This document shows positions 12,210 through 20,798 of a stretch of 20,798 nucleotides of DNA, one piece after another. The notes beneath the pieces were generated by a model, which was given only the letters and a program-made list of their open reading frames with translations, searched no databases and was not told where the DNA came from. This DNA comes from Dinochytrium kinnereticum (Eukaryota; Chytridiomycota; Chytridiomycetes; Chytridiales; Chytridiaceae): positions 1-20,798 of the forward strand of contig JADGJT010000386.1 in the NCBI GenBank assembly GCA_027604005.1, in the 5' to 3' direction. Every line of letters starts with the position of its first letter. Positions within the stretch are counted from its first letter, which is position 1. A program made the translations under genes and the position numbers.

Positions 12210-12224
12210 ACACGCGTCGCGTGT
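12210..12224. promoter_or_regulatory. 15-bp palindrome upstream of the P-loop-less synthetase
   Basis: ACACGCG-T-CGCGTGT is a perfect inverted repeat with a single central base, 160 bp before the start of the minus-strand synthetase gene. It includes an ACGCGT hexamer. Perfect GC-rich palindromes of this size often bind dimeric transcription factors, but no specific factor can be named. Confidence 0.4.
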
Positions 12225-12308
12225 AAAAGTGATGTATTGATAAGAATTATTACAGAGAGCTTGCCGAATTGCTGCTAAAGAAATTATCCCGAGACACCCT
12301 CAAACGCC

Positions 12309-15300
12309 CTAGACAATCTCAAGCCACTCCTCTTCCCTCCTCACGACCTGCACTGGCGGCTTCTTGGGCACAGGCTTTGGAAGCTTTACGTTCATCTTCT
12401 CGACCATGTAATCCCAGAGGAGGGCGTAGACCTCTGAGTTCGCTCCACCCGCGTAGATGGAGTGATCTGAGTCAGTGAAAAACTGGGACCGGTACTTCCG
12501 GACCTTTGCACCAGTAAGGTGCCAGATCAGCATGGCAGAATTTTGAAGGTGAACTGTTTTGGTGGGGTTAGGCGATCAGAGAAGTTTCTTCACTAGACTC
12601 ATAGTAGTAATAAACTTACCATTATCTGTTTGAGGAGGGAAGTCGATATGATTAAAAGTAGTAGATGCTGACGGTTAGAAACCACGCGAAAGTAACAAAA
12701 TGAAGCAATGTAGAGTACAACCATCAGCAGTCCCGTGCATAAGCAAAAAGTACGCATTTTTGAATCCTTCCATGCGGGTAACAGCGCTCATCTCATACCC
12801 CTTTGGATTGCTCGCAGGCGTCTTCATGTATCTCTCAGTATAGATTGAATCTGCCACCGCAATCAATATACTATACTTAAAACCGCAAAAAAAACCCACC
12901 ATAGTATCGCCAGTCAGTAACAGGGGCTACAGCCATTCCAACGGCGAAGACTCCAGAGTTTCGCTCAACAATCTTGCTGGTAAGGTAACCTCCATATGAC
13001 TGAAATAAAATCAGCAACTGCGTCAGCCAATGAAGACAAATTGAAATCGCAACAAACAAATGATTTAAACTCACCCATCCCCACACTGCAATTTTCTTAT
13101 CGTCTACGAAACCCTTTTCGATTAATCCTTTGGCCACCTCAACGACATCGTGCGATTCATAATTTCCGAGTTCCTTACTGACGATGGACCGGAAAGCCCT
13201 ACCGCGGAATCCGGTCCCACGAGGATCAACGGTAGCAACGATGAAACCAGCCGCAGCAACGCCTGTCTCAAAGCCCATATCAAACGTTTGCTTAACAAGC
13301 TGAGATCCCGGACCACCATAACTTAAGAAAAGGACAGTCGGGTAAGTCAACTTTCATAAGGGAGGGAGGAGCTATAAAATCAGAGCCCCGAGTTTAAACC
13401 TACACTTTTACAAGCATGGGATACTTCTTGTTCCCACTTGCGTCAAAATCAATAGGGACTTGTAGCTTCACATTCACCTCTATAGGCGGCAGATTCGGAT
13501 CCAATGAAGGAACGGGCACCGTCAAAAACATTTCCCTGGGCGAAGCAAAGCCGCGAAGAGCCTTATGCAAATCTTCATTCTTCTCAATAACATTCAGAAG
13601 ATCCATAGTCGCGCCGGTCTCGGCATCCCCACCCAACTTCACAATAGCCTGGAAAGGCACATCAGGGCCCTTATAGCTCAGAAGACAGTAGTTTCCTTCA
13701 GGGCTGAAGCTCGACTCGTAATATCCAATAGTACCGACTTCATCACCAATTCCATCATCGGAGGAGTGGGATAGAGTGAAAGTTCCCTGGCTTTCTTTCG
13801 ATTTAGGGCGTGTCGTGTTGTAGGTCCGCACCGAGGCTCCCCAGTCAATACCCTTTGTTAAAGGGGTAAGCTTCTTCTTCCCGGTACCATCCAGCTGGAC
13901 TGCGTAGAGATGGCGTTGGGTGGATGACTCTTCCGTGGAGGTAAAGTAGACTGTGCCGGTTTGATGGTCCACTGCATCGATACTGGTAACCTCGTAAGGG
14001 CCAGTGGTAAGCCAGCTCGCGGGTTTCGATTGGAGGACGGAGCTGAAGTATGCGATGTGGGTGTAACCCCTTTCATCTTCCTTCAGTTCAAGGTACGAAG
14101 GCTCCATTCTACCGATCGCGGTAGAGGGGGGGATAACTGTTATAGGTTGAAGCTGTGTTTGAAATTAGATAAAAAATGGAACCGGGACGCAGAATATTAC
14201 CGCAGGGAACCAAGCTTCATCCTCATGCTCCTCCTCCCGAACCATTTGAACCTGCCAGATGCCTTCCTCCGTAAACTTGACGTGAAACAGCCTCTGAGAA
14301 TCCTGGACCCGGTTCATGAGCCGCGCTAGCAGCGTAGTATCGGACAACCATTTGACTTCTGTGATGAGTCGATCATCATCAGGGTACATGGATTCGGAAG
14401 GGAAGGCGACTTCCGCCACGCGCAACGAGGCCTTTGTCTCAGCCGGCGTAGCAATGTGAAGGGTCACAACGGGATTCGGGGATCCAGCCTAAAGAAAACG
14501 TAAAATATAAGCGATATGATAAACAGCAGAAGAAAACATCAGAAAATTTGCCTACTTTGGGATACTTAAGGCGAATGTTCTTAGGATAAGACTCTTTTGT
14601 GGCGAACATCTGAAGCTGGATCTCAGGAACAAGCGTGTCATTAAACTTCAAAAATGCCAGATGCTTTGCATCTGGAGAGAACCACATGGCCTCCTGCGTC
14701 GACAATACTTCCTCCTCATACACCCAATCAGCAAGACCATTGATGATGTTCTTTGATCCATCATTAGTAATTTTGATTTCATTCTTGGTATCAATGGTAA
14801 CGTAGACGTCGTTATCACGAATCCAGGCCTTTTTTAGTTGCATAAGAAATCTTCCCTTCTAGGTATACACAAAACTCACCACTGTATGCCCTGTTGGACT
14901 CCACAGCGCAAGGCTAATTTTTCCGCTTCCAAGATCGTCCCCAGTCTCCTTTGGTGTAGAAATCTGTAGAGGCGATGACATCTTGTCCGCAATATCGTGA
15001 ATCCAGTATGTTGCAAAATAAGAATGCCTCCACCCCTTTTGGACATCAGCCTCGAGAAGCAGGTACTTCAGATCCGTTGATAGCTTAAAATCTGTGAAGA
15101 GCACGGGCATTCCCTTTCCCTACAAGGCCAGAGAGCATTTGTTATCAAGAAAGAAGGGAAAGTCAAAACCAAGGAATAAAATGCTTACGTCACGAATGTC
15201 TTCGACCTTTACCAACATCGTCACATTCTTCTTATCCACAATATGCTTGAGCAAAATGCTGTCACCTTTTTTTTCAATAAAGGTTCCATCTTTTGCTAAA

Positions 15301-15931
15301 GAAAAAAAAAGGAGAAAAAGGATATCAATGCATTTGTGAAGATAAGCATAAGCAATGCTAAGAATTCTTACCACCATGGACCCATCGAATGCTCGACTCA
15401 GTAGGCCGTAATTCAAAATTGTTAACGTCGTCAAACGTGAATGGTGTCAATGACGAGTATTTTGACTTTCGAGTCTCTGAAAAGGGTATAAGTCCCAACA
15501 AACTCTGAAAAACCCATATACCAGTTTCCGAGCCAGAGCTCCGAGGAAGCGAGAGATAGATTATCAGAATCAACAGCCCAGCCAGTAGTGACATGAGCAC
15601 AGCTGGGTTCTTCATCAACATTCCGCATCGAGGCATGATCCCAGCCCCAGTCTACCTCCACAAGCAAATAAAAGAGCAAGCCAATAATAAGAATCAATTA
15701 GGTATAAATCTCAAGCATTACCCTTAAATCAAAAGGCATCATCTTTCTCCTCCTCCCGGCAGCCCTCTTTGTGGGTGATAGTTCCGGGAGAAAGTCTTCC
15801 CCATCCATCAGTGTGTCCTCATCGTACCCAGCAGCGGAGTCTGTCTCATCCATTTGGATTCTCTCACCCTCTTCCGGGTCGTCAGACATCTTGTCCGTGG
15901 AGACCGAGCGCATTGGTATTCTCGAGAACAT
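12309..15931 (-). CDS. Type II membrane dipeptidyl aminopeptidase, DPP4/Ste13/Dap2 family (957 aa)
   Basis: Serine peptidase of family S9B, which removes X-Pro or X-Ala dipeptides. Exons: 15931-15722, 15651-15372, 15295-15189, 15119-14880, 14828-14556, 14488-14201, 14152-13404, 13321-13075, 12999-12900, 12850-12722, 12625-12620, 12553-12309. A polar, acidic N-terminal tail (1-85) precedes one membrane anchor at about 86-105 ([20 protein letters not shown]), so the catalytic part is lumenal. Seen: DWVYEEEV (313-320, substrate amino-terminus-binding glutamates), [27 protein letters not shown], and the triad Ser799 in GWSYGGY, Asp874 in HGTADDNVH, His907 in TDSDHS. Triad spacing matches human DPP4. 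The start at 15931 is the first ATG of the frame; ATGs at 15913 and 15889 are alternatives. Golgi or vacuolar location is inferred from yeast relatives. Confidence 0.95.
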
Positions 15932-16292
15932 CCTCGCCGCGCAGCCCGCTGTTTGTCTTTCGCTTCCTTTCCTCCTGCCTTCACTCCAGACTCCTAACCA
16001 AAAACGACTGATATCCTTTCTCAAGTATAGCGTCTCGATAATGCAGCGCTAGTTGCCCGTTGTCCGTCGTCCGTTGCGAGTGTTGGTCTCGGGCGATGCG
16101 CTGGAATGAAGGAGACCGACCACTTTGCGCAACCAGCAGGATCTGCGCCAGCCTGCATTTTGGCATGAACGAGGTGTAAACAAACAAACCACCGCTGACA
16201 AGTCCTGTTGCTTTCTCTTCTTTCTTTCGCCGTCAACGTTCCTTGCTTGCCTCTCGCATCGCCCGCCTCCTCGGCGACCCTATTCGCCCGCA
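15932..16292. other. Divergent promoter region, peptidase / anillin-like gene
   Basis: This 361-bp spacer lies between two outward-facing genes. The frames extending into it from both sides lack ATG codons and only open at TTG, so they are not taken as coding. A short GTCCGT-type repetition occurs near 16057-16075. No TATA box or RNA gene was recognised. Confidence 0.6.
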
Positions 16293-18564
16293 ATGTTCAT
16301 AAGCTCAACCATCTCCCAGAATAACCAAAACCGCATAGTATCTGGTGCAAGCCAGTCAAACTTTGGGTCAATGCGATCTGGAAAATTGCTGTTCTCGGGC
16401 AATCGAAACGACCATGCCAACCTCACAAAGACTGCCCAAACAAACCCCCTCCCTCCTCGTGTGGCAATCTCCCTCTCGACTCTACACCTTCCTGCTTCGC
16501 TCCCCTCACCCGCAAATATCTCTCCAAAGCTTTGGGCATGGCTTCACGGGCCTGACAACCGAATTCCAGTCTCTTACCTTCAGTCCGATGGCGACTATGT
16601 CCTCCCCGTGTCCACCCCACTTGATCGGGCAAGAGATGCGGCAGTGCTGAGGCGTGCAGCTAATGAGACAAGGATTATGGTCGCTGGTCCCACACTTGAC
16701 TATCAGTATGGTGCGGATGGTACACTGGAGGAGATGAAAAGGAGGGTAGTGGCCGTGAGCGCTCCACAGCATTTGAGGGATCTTGCTCAAAGTTTGGCAT
16801 CTAGTGGTGTCGGAGGGCCAGTTCAGCAATCTGCTGCCCCTGCTGCGGATGGTTATGGAGTAAACTTAGATGATCTTAAACTTCCTCGCCAGGCTAGAGC
16901 AAGGTATCATATTCTCCTGACATCAATATTCTTTACATTGTTGCTAAGCTCGAGGAAAACTCTTCTTGATAGGAAACCTGTCTCGGCTTCAACCTTTTCT
17001 CCTGATGTCAAGGACCGGTTGCAATCATCCCCTGTCAGGGCACAGCAGCGAAAGTCCGCGTTCACTGCTGTGGCTACCAAGTCCACTCCATGGTTTTTCA
17101 TTCAGAGTAAGCCTTCTGCGCTTAGCAGTCGAAAACTCCTTCTAACTTTATTCCACTATTCCATAAACTAGTTGCCGAGCTTCGCTTGAACACAAAACTG
17201 ACCTGTACGTAGCTCGCAGTTTTTTTCTCTGTCTTCCGAGTTGCTTCGAAAACTAATTAATCAATTGATAGTGCAAACCGCTCAGTGCACCATTGTTGTT
17301 GGATCTTTTGTCGTAACCTCAGGAGAGATGCAGCTTACTCAAGAGTCAAAGAAAGGCTACGGTCTTGTCTGCCAACCGCGCGAAGGCTTTTTATTGTAAG
17401 AGATACCTGTTTCCGAAAGAATGAATTACATGTCTAAAACCTCAATGCTCAGCAACGTACCATTTGACGGCAACGACTTCCCTATAACCGTTCATGTCCA
17501 CGAACCAGGCAATCCTCCAACTATCAACGCGGCTGACGATCACCCTCCTCGTGCCCGTTCTCCCTCCATCTCTTCTCTCACCCCCTCGACAAGGTCCATC
17601 GCAATGGAGTCTTTCCGGACAGCATTTTCACGTCTTACCACCGGTTTGAAGCGTTCAGAGGGTCTCAAACATTCAGATTCCAGGGCTTCTCTTGCATCCC
17701 ACTGCAACGATAAGAGGGGTGGACATAAGCAAGAGATTGGTAGGTTGGAGGCAAAATGGACACAAACGGGAGTAGAGGAGGAAGCGCCATTGAGGAGGCA
17801 GATGAAGTCAAGTTTCGAGTGTGGGATCTTTGCCGGTGGACGAGAAGTTGGCGTTGTTGTTTTGCAAACTGGGTTTATCCTCGACGAAGAGTATCCTCCT
17901 AAGGCAGAGGTGTGTTCTTAAACCTTTAGTTAATTTGTGCTTAATTGTTTAATTTCCTCGTTTTAGATTGCACTTGTGGAGCATGAAAACTATCTTAACT
18001 TCCAAGTGAATAGCAGGATGGGAGCCGTAAGTGCTTATAACTCACCCAGCGTCTCACATCATATACGTCCTCTAAAACGTCGTCTCCCCTTTAATTTATA
18101 AGTACTTTAAACGCTACTGGGTAATTCTCCGTGGTGGAGTCCTCGAAGCCTACGATTTCGAATACAAACTCGTAAGTCCCTCTCATTTCATCCCTCACGC
18201 CTCACACTCCTACTTCAATCCACTAAATCTAACCGATACACCGCAGGAAAAACCCCGCATCTCCAGCCTTCCCCTCTCAACCCATCTCCTGACCGCAAAG
18301 CCATCAAACCCGGAAACAAACTGCTCTCCAAACTGCCTCGAGCTTCGCTTCCAAACCCCGCGTGAGGACCTGATGGATAGTATTGACGGTGAGAGGGATG
18401 AGGTGGGAGATGGAGGTGTTGTTCCTGAGAATGTATCAAAATGGAGGGGATCTATAATTGATCGAGATGAGGAGGGGGATTTGGTTTATGTGACTGCTGA
18501 GGATAAGGAGGGGATGCTAGTTTGGTTGGAGGCTATTAAGAAGCATGCGGCACGGGCATTTTGA
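16293..18564 (+). CDS. Anillin-like protein with C-terminal PH domain (601 aa)
   Basis: Probable cytokinesis/septation scaffold at the cell cortex, by analogy with anillin, Mid1 and Bud4. Exons: 16293-16903, 16973-17106, 17172-17204, 17272-17395, 17453-17909, 17967-18026, 18103-18171, 18247-18564. The N-terminal ~240 residues are polar. The middle resembles the anillin homology region: helix AELRLNTKL, then VVGSFVVTSGEMQL, NVPFDGNDFPITVHVHEP, and FILDEEYPPKAE followed by NFQVNS. The PH domain runs from about 463 to 600: YFKRYWVILRGGVLEAYDFE, then the closing helix KEGMLVWLEAIKKHAARAF with its typical Trp. An acidic insert divides the PH strands. Intron 1 (16904-16972) is 69 nt with no stop, so its retention would keep frame. 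The PH call is firm; the anillin assignment is from remembered family pattern. Confidence 0.78.
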
Positions 18565-19400
18565 GTGTTAGGGGGATTTTTGTTTCTTTTCTTTTTCTTT
18601 TCCTTTGCTTTCGTTCCAACCAAAAACTGGATGTTTTCAGCAGTCAGAGGATATCTTAAACCTTATTTTCTTCTCTTTGCCTTTTTTTAATACTATATTG
18701 TTTTCCCTTAATGTACTCTGGCTTTCGATAGTTTAAACGGATAGATTTATAAAATATTTGAAGTTATTCCGATATTCCCGTTCCCACCGGAAAAAATGGC
18801 AACTTCAAATAATATCAATTACCTTCTACGTCGTTCCGTGCAAGTGGGATAGGTTGATTTTCTATCTAATCGTCAAAGGGGTCATCATTATTGGGTGCTG
18901 CCATAAAAATCCAAAAACACCTCAACAAACATCTGAAAATTTCGACGTCTTTTCAGGTGCTCAGAAGGTAATCCAGTGACCTCCTTCAAAGAGCGTATAA
19001 AGAGACTAAGATCAACCTGAATCCACCTCGATGCATCCAAGCCTCTCCCTCTCTGGTTGGGATCAATGTGATTGCATCGAGGAGGATGAAGGAGAAGGAC
19101 CCAGCATATTGGAAAGAAGTCATGCTGGTTAATTTTGGCATGATCCTTCCTTAAATTTCCAAGTGTGCCAGCGGGTGGAAGGCTCTCTTGACGGGTTGGC
19201 GGTTTTTACAACCATCGATTCTGATAGAGGGCACTTTTTTGTGACTTCTCCTAAATTCCCACTGTGAACCTATCACCTTTGCTATGGAGGGAGAGTGGTA
19301 AAGGGCTCGATAAAATTGACTTTAACGCAACCGTCTATTCTTATTCATTATCAAACTTGGACATCACCTCAAAGGACACCCAAAAAGGTTTGTGAGGTAA
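18565..19400. other. Convergent intergenic spacer
   Basis: This 836-bp region lies between the 3' ends of two converging genes. The first 180 bp are T-rich 3' flank. A 10-bp inverted repeat, CCTCGATGCA (19026-19035) with TGCATCGAGG (19073-19082), could form a hairpin. I found no gene, no tRNA-like cloverleaf and no convincing snoRNA boxes. Confidence 0.55.
19026..19082. repeat. Small inverted repeat in convergent spacer
   Basis: CCTCGATGCA and TGCATCGAGG are perfect reverse complements separated by 37 nt; with one mismatch the arms extend to 13 bp. It may be a hairpin in one 3' UTR or chance. Confidence 0.5.
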
Positions 19401-20798
19401 TCAAGCCATCTCCGCAACCTTGGGCATATCCCGCCCGCGATTCCTGACAGGCACAACCTGCTCCATGATCTCTTCCTCCTCATCAACCTCATCTTCAACC
19501 CTCCAAGCTTCAGTAGCAGTCTGGCTCCACCGTCTCTCCCTCTCACCCCCAACCTCCAAAACAGCCTCCAAATAACTTGGCGGCGGTGCAGCTCCTGCAA
19601 GACGATGCGACTGACCAGCAGTAACAATCGACGTTGCAGACGGAAGGGTATTAGGCACCACGGGCCAAACGCTATCCGACCCCTGCATGACCATGTGGCG
19701 GATTCGCTCACCCATGGGGGGGCAGTCAGGAGAAGATGATGAGGAGGAAGAAGTAGTTGACGATGTCGTGAGACGCGCCGCGCTGGTTGGTATTTGGTAT
19801 CTTGCTGGCGCGTCAGGGATTGGTGACTTGGAGATGGAGGATCGTGAGAGGTGATGGGGCGGGAGATCATGTTCGGGAGGTGCGGACGGTATCGGCGCTG
19901 AGGCGGTTGGAGAAACAGGCGGTACACTGCCAAAAAGAATGGCCAGCTGCGTCTCCTCATTGACTCCGACAGCACTATCCTCCTTCTCACACTTTTCTGG
20001 AGCATTGGGAACAGGCAACCTGCGTCTTCCATTCATAAGGTCTCCGTAAATGGGTGGAGATGAGGGAAGGAATGCGTCCGACTCAAAAGTGGCGTCACGG
20101 TCCAACAGCATGTTCTTCTTGGACGTCATAACTGGTTTGGGAAGCGATGGCCCTCCAACTCCCACAGGTGTCAAAGGTGATATCAGAGGACTCCGTGACA
20201 TGGATGCTCGTGAGAGGGACGAATGCAACAACGGCAACCCGTGCCGACCCACTTGACCCCGCTGATTCATAGCCGGAGTCCCATTCTCATCATCGCTCCC
20301 ATTACTGTCCTCATCCGAGTTCCCAAATCGCCTCCACCTTCCCTTTTTCCCAACTCCGGCGATAGTCCCAACCTTTCGATGTCTCCTCCGTGACTGTCCC
20401 ATAAAGCGTCGTGCAAACATGACACCTAGTCCAAGCCCGATCAAAAGCGCAGTTCCCGCGGTGATTATGGCGAACACCCACGGGGGTAATGGGGGGTCGT
20501 TCTTTTCTGCGGCTGAGGAATTTGTGACAAGTACTGCCGGCGAGACAGATGTGATCGTGAATGTAACGGGTGATGTTGATGGTGTTGGTTGGGAGGGGGT
20601 TGAAGAGATGAAGCTGGCCGATACCGTGTTGTCTGATGAATATATAGTTGATGTTCTGACAACATCCCCGGCACCAAGAAGTTGAGGATTTGAGGATGAG
20701 GATGGTGTTCCCTGGTTTCCTAACGCTCCGGAAGGATTTTCTGAAGATGCTCCCGTATTTGATTCACCATTAGGCGCTCCACTCACTTGAGCATTCGA
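19401..20798 (-). CDS. Single-pass membrane protein with PPxY motifs, C-terminal part (runs off the right edge)
   Basis: The family was not recognised. The frame is open to the window edge, and the first potential start in it is only a GTG, so the true N-terminus lies outside. Visible in order: a Ser/Thr/Asn/Gly-rich, probably glycosylated outer segment; one membrane helix, WVFAIITAGTALLIGLGLGV, followed by FARRFMGQSRRRHRK (about 20400-20485), whose basic flank puts the C-terminus in the cytosol; then about 330 mostly disordered residues. The cytosolic tail holds two PPxY motifs (SPPIY at 20046-20057, PPPSY at 19572-19586), a poly-Ser run and an acidic patch (DEVDEEEE). PPxY motifs are ligands for WW domains of Nedd4/Rsp5 ubiquitin ligases, so regulated endocytosis is plausible. 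It could be a wall-stress sensor or the tail of a kelch-type surface protein. Confidence 0.7.
   Translation of the reverse strand, partial: SNAQVSGAPNGESNTGASSENPSGALGNQGTPSSSSNPQLLGAGDVVRTSTIYSSDNTVSASFISSTPSQPTPSTSPVTFTITSVSPAVLVTNSSAAEKNDPPLPPWVFAIITAGTALLIGLGLGVMFARRFMGQSRRRHRKVGTIAGVGKKGRWRRFGNSDEDSNGSDDENGTPAMNQRGQVGRHGLPLLHSSLSRASMSRSPLISPLTPVGVGGPSLPKPVMTSKKNMLLDRDATFESDAFLPSSPPIYGDLMNGRRRLPVPNAPEKCEKEDSAVGVNEETQLAILFGSVPPVSPTASAPIPSAPPEHDLPPHHLSRSSISKSPIPDAPARYQIPTSAARLTTSSTTSSSSSSSPDCPPMGERIRHMVMQGSDSVWPVVPNTLPSATSIVTAGQSHRLAGAAPPPSYLEAVLEVGGERERRWSQTATEAWRVEDEVDEEEEIMEQVVPVRNRGRDMPKVAEMA

Noticed and set aside
13322..13403. Open reading YPTVLFLS before YGGPGSQ in the peptidase gene
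   Set aside because: This is intron sequence read through. Splicing 13404 to 13321 yields the conserved KVYGGPGSQ.
14859..14879. 21-nt intron in the peptidase gene ending at CCTAG
   Set aside because: Too short for spliceosomal splicing. The acceptor at 14829 gives a 51-nt intron and restores the family-like join [14 protein letters not shown].
15932..16024. N-terminal extension of the dipeptidyl aminopeptidase
   Set aside because: It would start at TTG. The first in-frame ATG is 15931, with an A at -3.
16125..16292. N-terminal extension of the anillin-like protein
   Set aside because: The extended frame opens only at TTG. The first ATG is at 16293, and the extension overlaps the divergent promoter.
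18758..18979. 73-codon frame in the convergent spacer
   Set aside because: No recognisable family and no supporting splice pattern; it lies in A/T-rich 3' flank.
19364..20032. 222-codon minus-strand frame overlapping the right-edge membrane protein
   Set aside because: Arg/Leu-biased translation is typical of a shifted frame. The 461-codon frame with a clear membrane helix and PPxY motifs explains the region.
20787..20798. Start of the right-edge gene at 20786
   Set aside because: That codon is GTG and the frame stays open to the edge, so the gene is treated as 5'-truncated by the window.

Overview
This window is nuclear DNA from a fungus. The genes are split by many short spliceosomal introns (mostly 40-110 nt, GT...AG) and packed tightly on both strands. 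The set includes a tyrosinase, a GPI-anchored glycosidase, a THI4 thiazole synthase, a Ste13/Dap2-type dipeptidyl aminopeptidase and an anillin-like protein. The intron density, a splice-type TPP riboswitch in THI4 and an MgtE-type transporter together suggest an early-diverging fungus, possibly a chytrid. That placement is inference; the sequence alone does not prove it.

Layout, left to right. A tyrosinase gene runs off the left edge on the minus strand (1-634). A 1.1 kb divergent spacer holding a large imperfect inverted repeat separates it from a secreted, GPI-anchored GH26-like glycosidase (1778-3511, +). Next come THI4 (4057-5640, +), with a TPP aptamer inside its fourth intron, and a single-domain MgtE/SLC41-like divalent cation transporter (5812-7370, +). 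Converging on the transporter are two tandem peroxisomal acyl-CoA synthetase genes (7514-9797 and 9936-12050, both -). The upstream copy has lost the whole ATP-binding P-loop segment in frame. A type II membrane dipeptidyl aminopeptidase follows (12309-15931, -), containing a 6-nt microexon. It shares a short divergent promoter region with an anillin-like PH-domain protein (16293-18564, +). After an 836-bp convergent spacer, a single-pass membrane protein with a Ser/Thr-rich outer part and two PPxY motifs runs off the right edge (19401-20798, -).

The genes do not form one pathway. The two clear functional links are the duplicated synthetase pair, which has conserved intron positions and two different PTS1 tails, and THI4 with its own cis-acting thiamine sensor. 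All exon boundaries were read by hand from splice sites, frame continuity and family motifs. Every complete gene model closes in frame: 484, 325, 425, 613, 537, 957 and 601 residues. No RNA genes, transposon coding regions or CRISPR arrays were seen. The strongest items for follow-up are the THI4 riboswitch with its possible alternative donor, the P-loop-less synthetase paralogue, and the EF-hand-like loop in the glycosidase.
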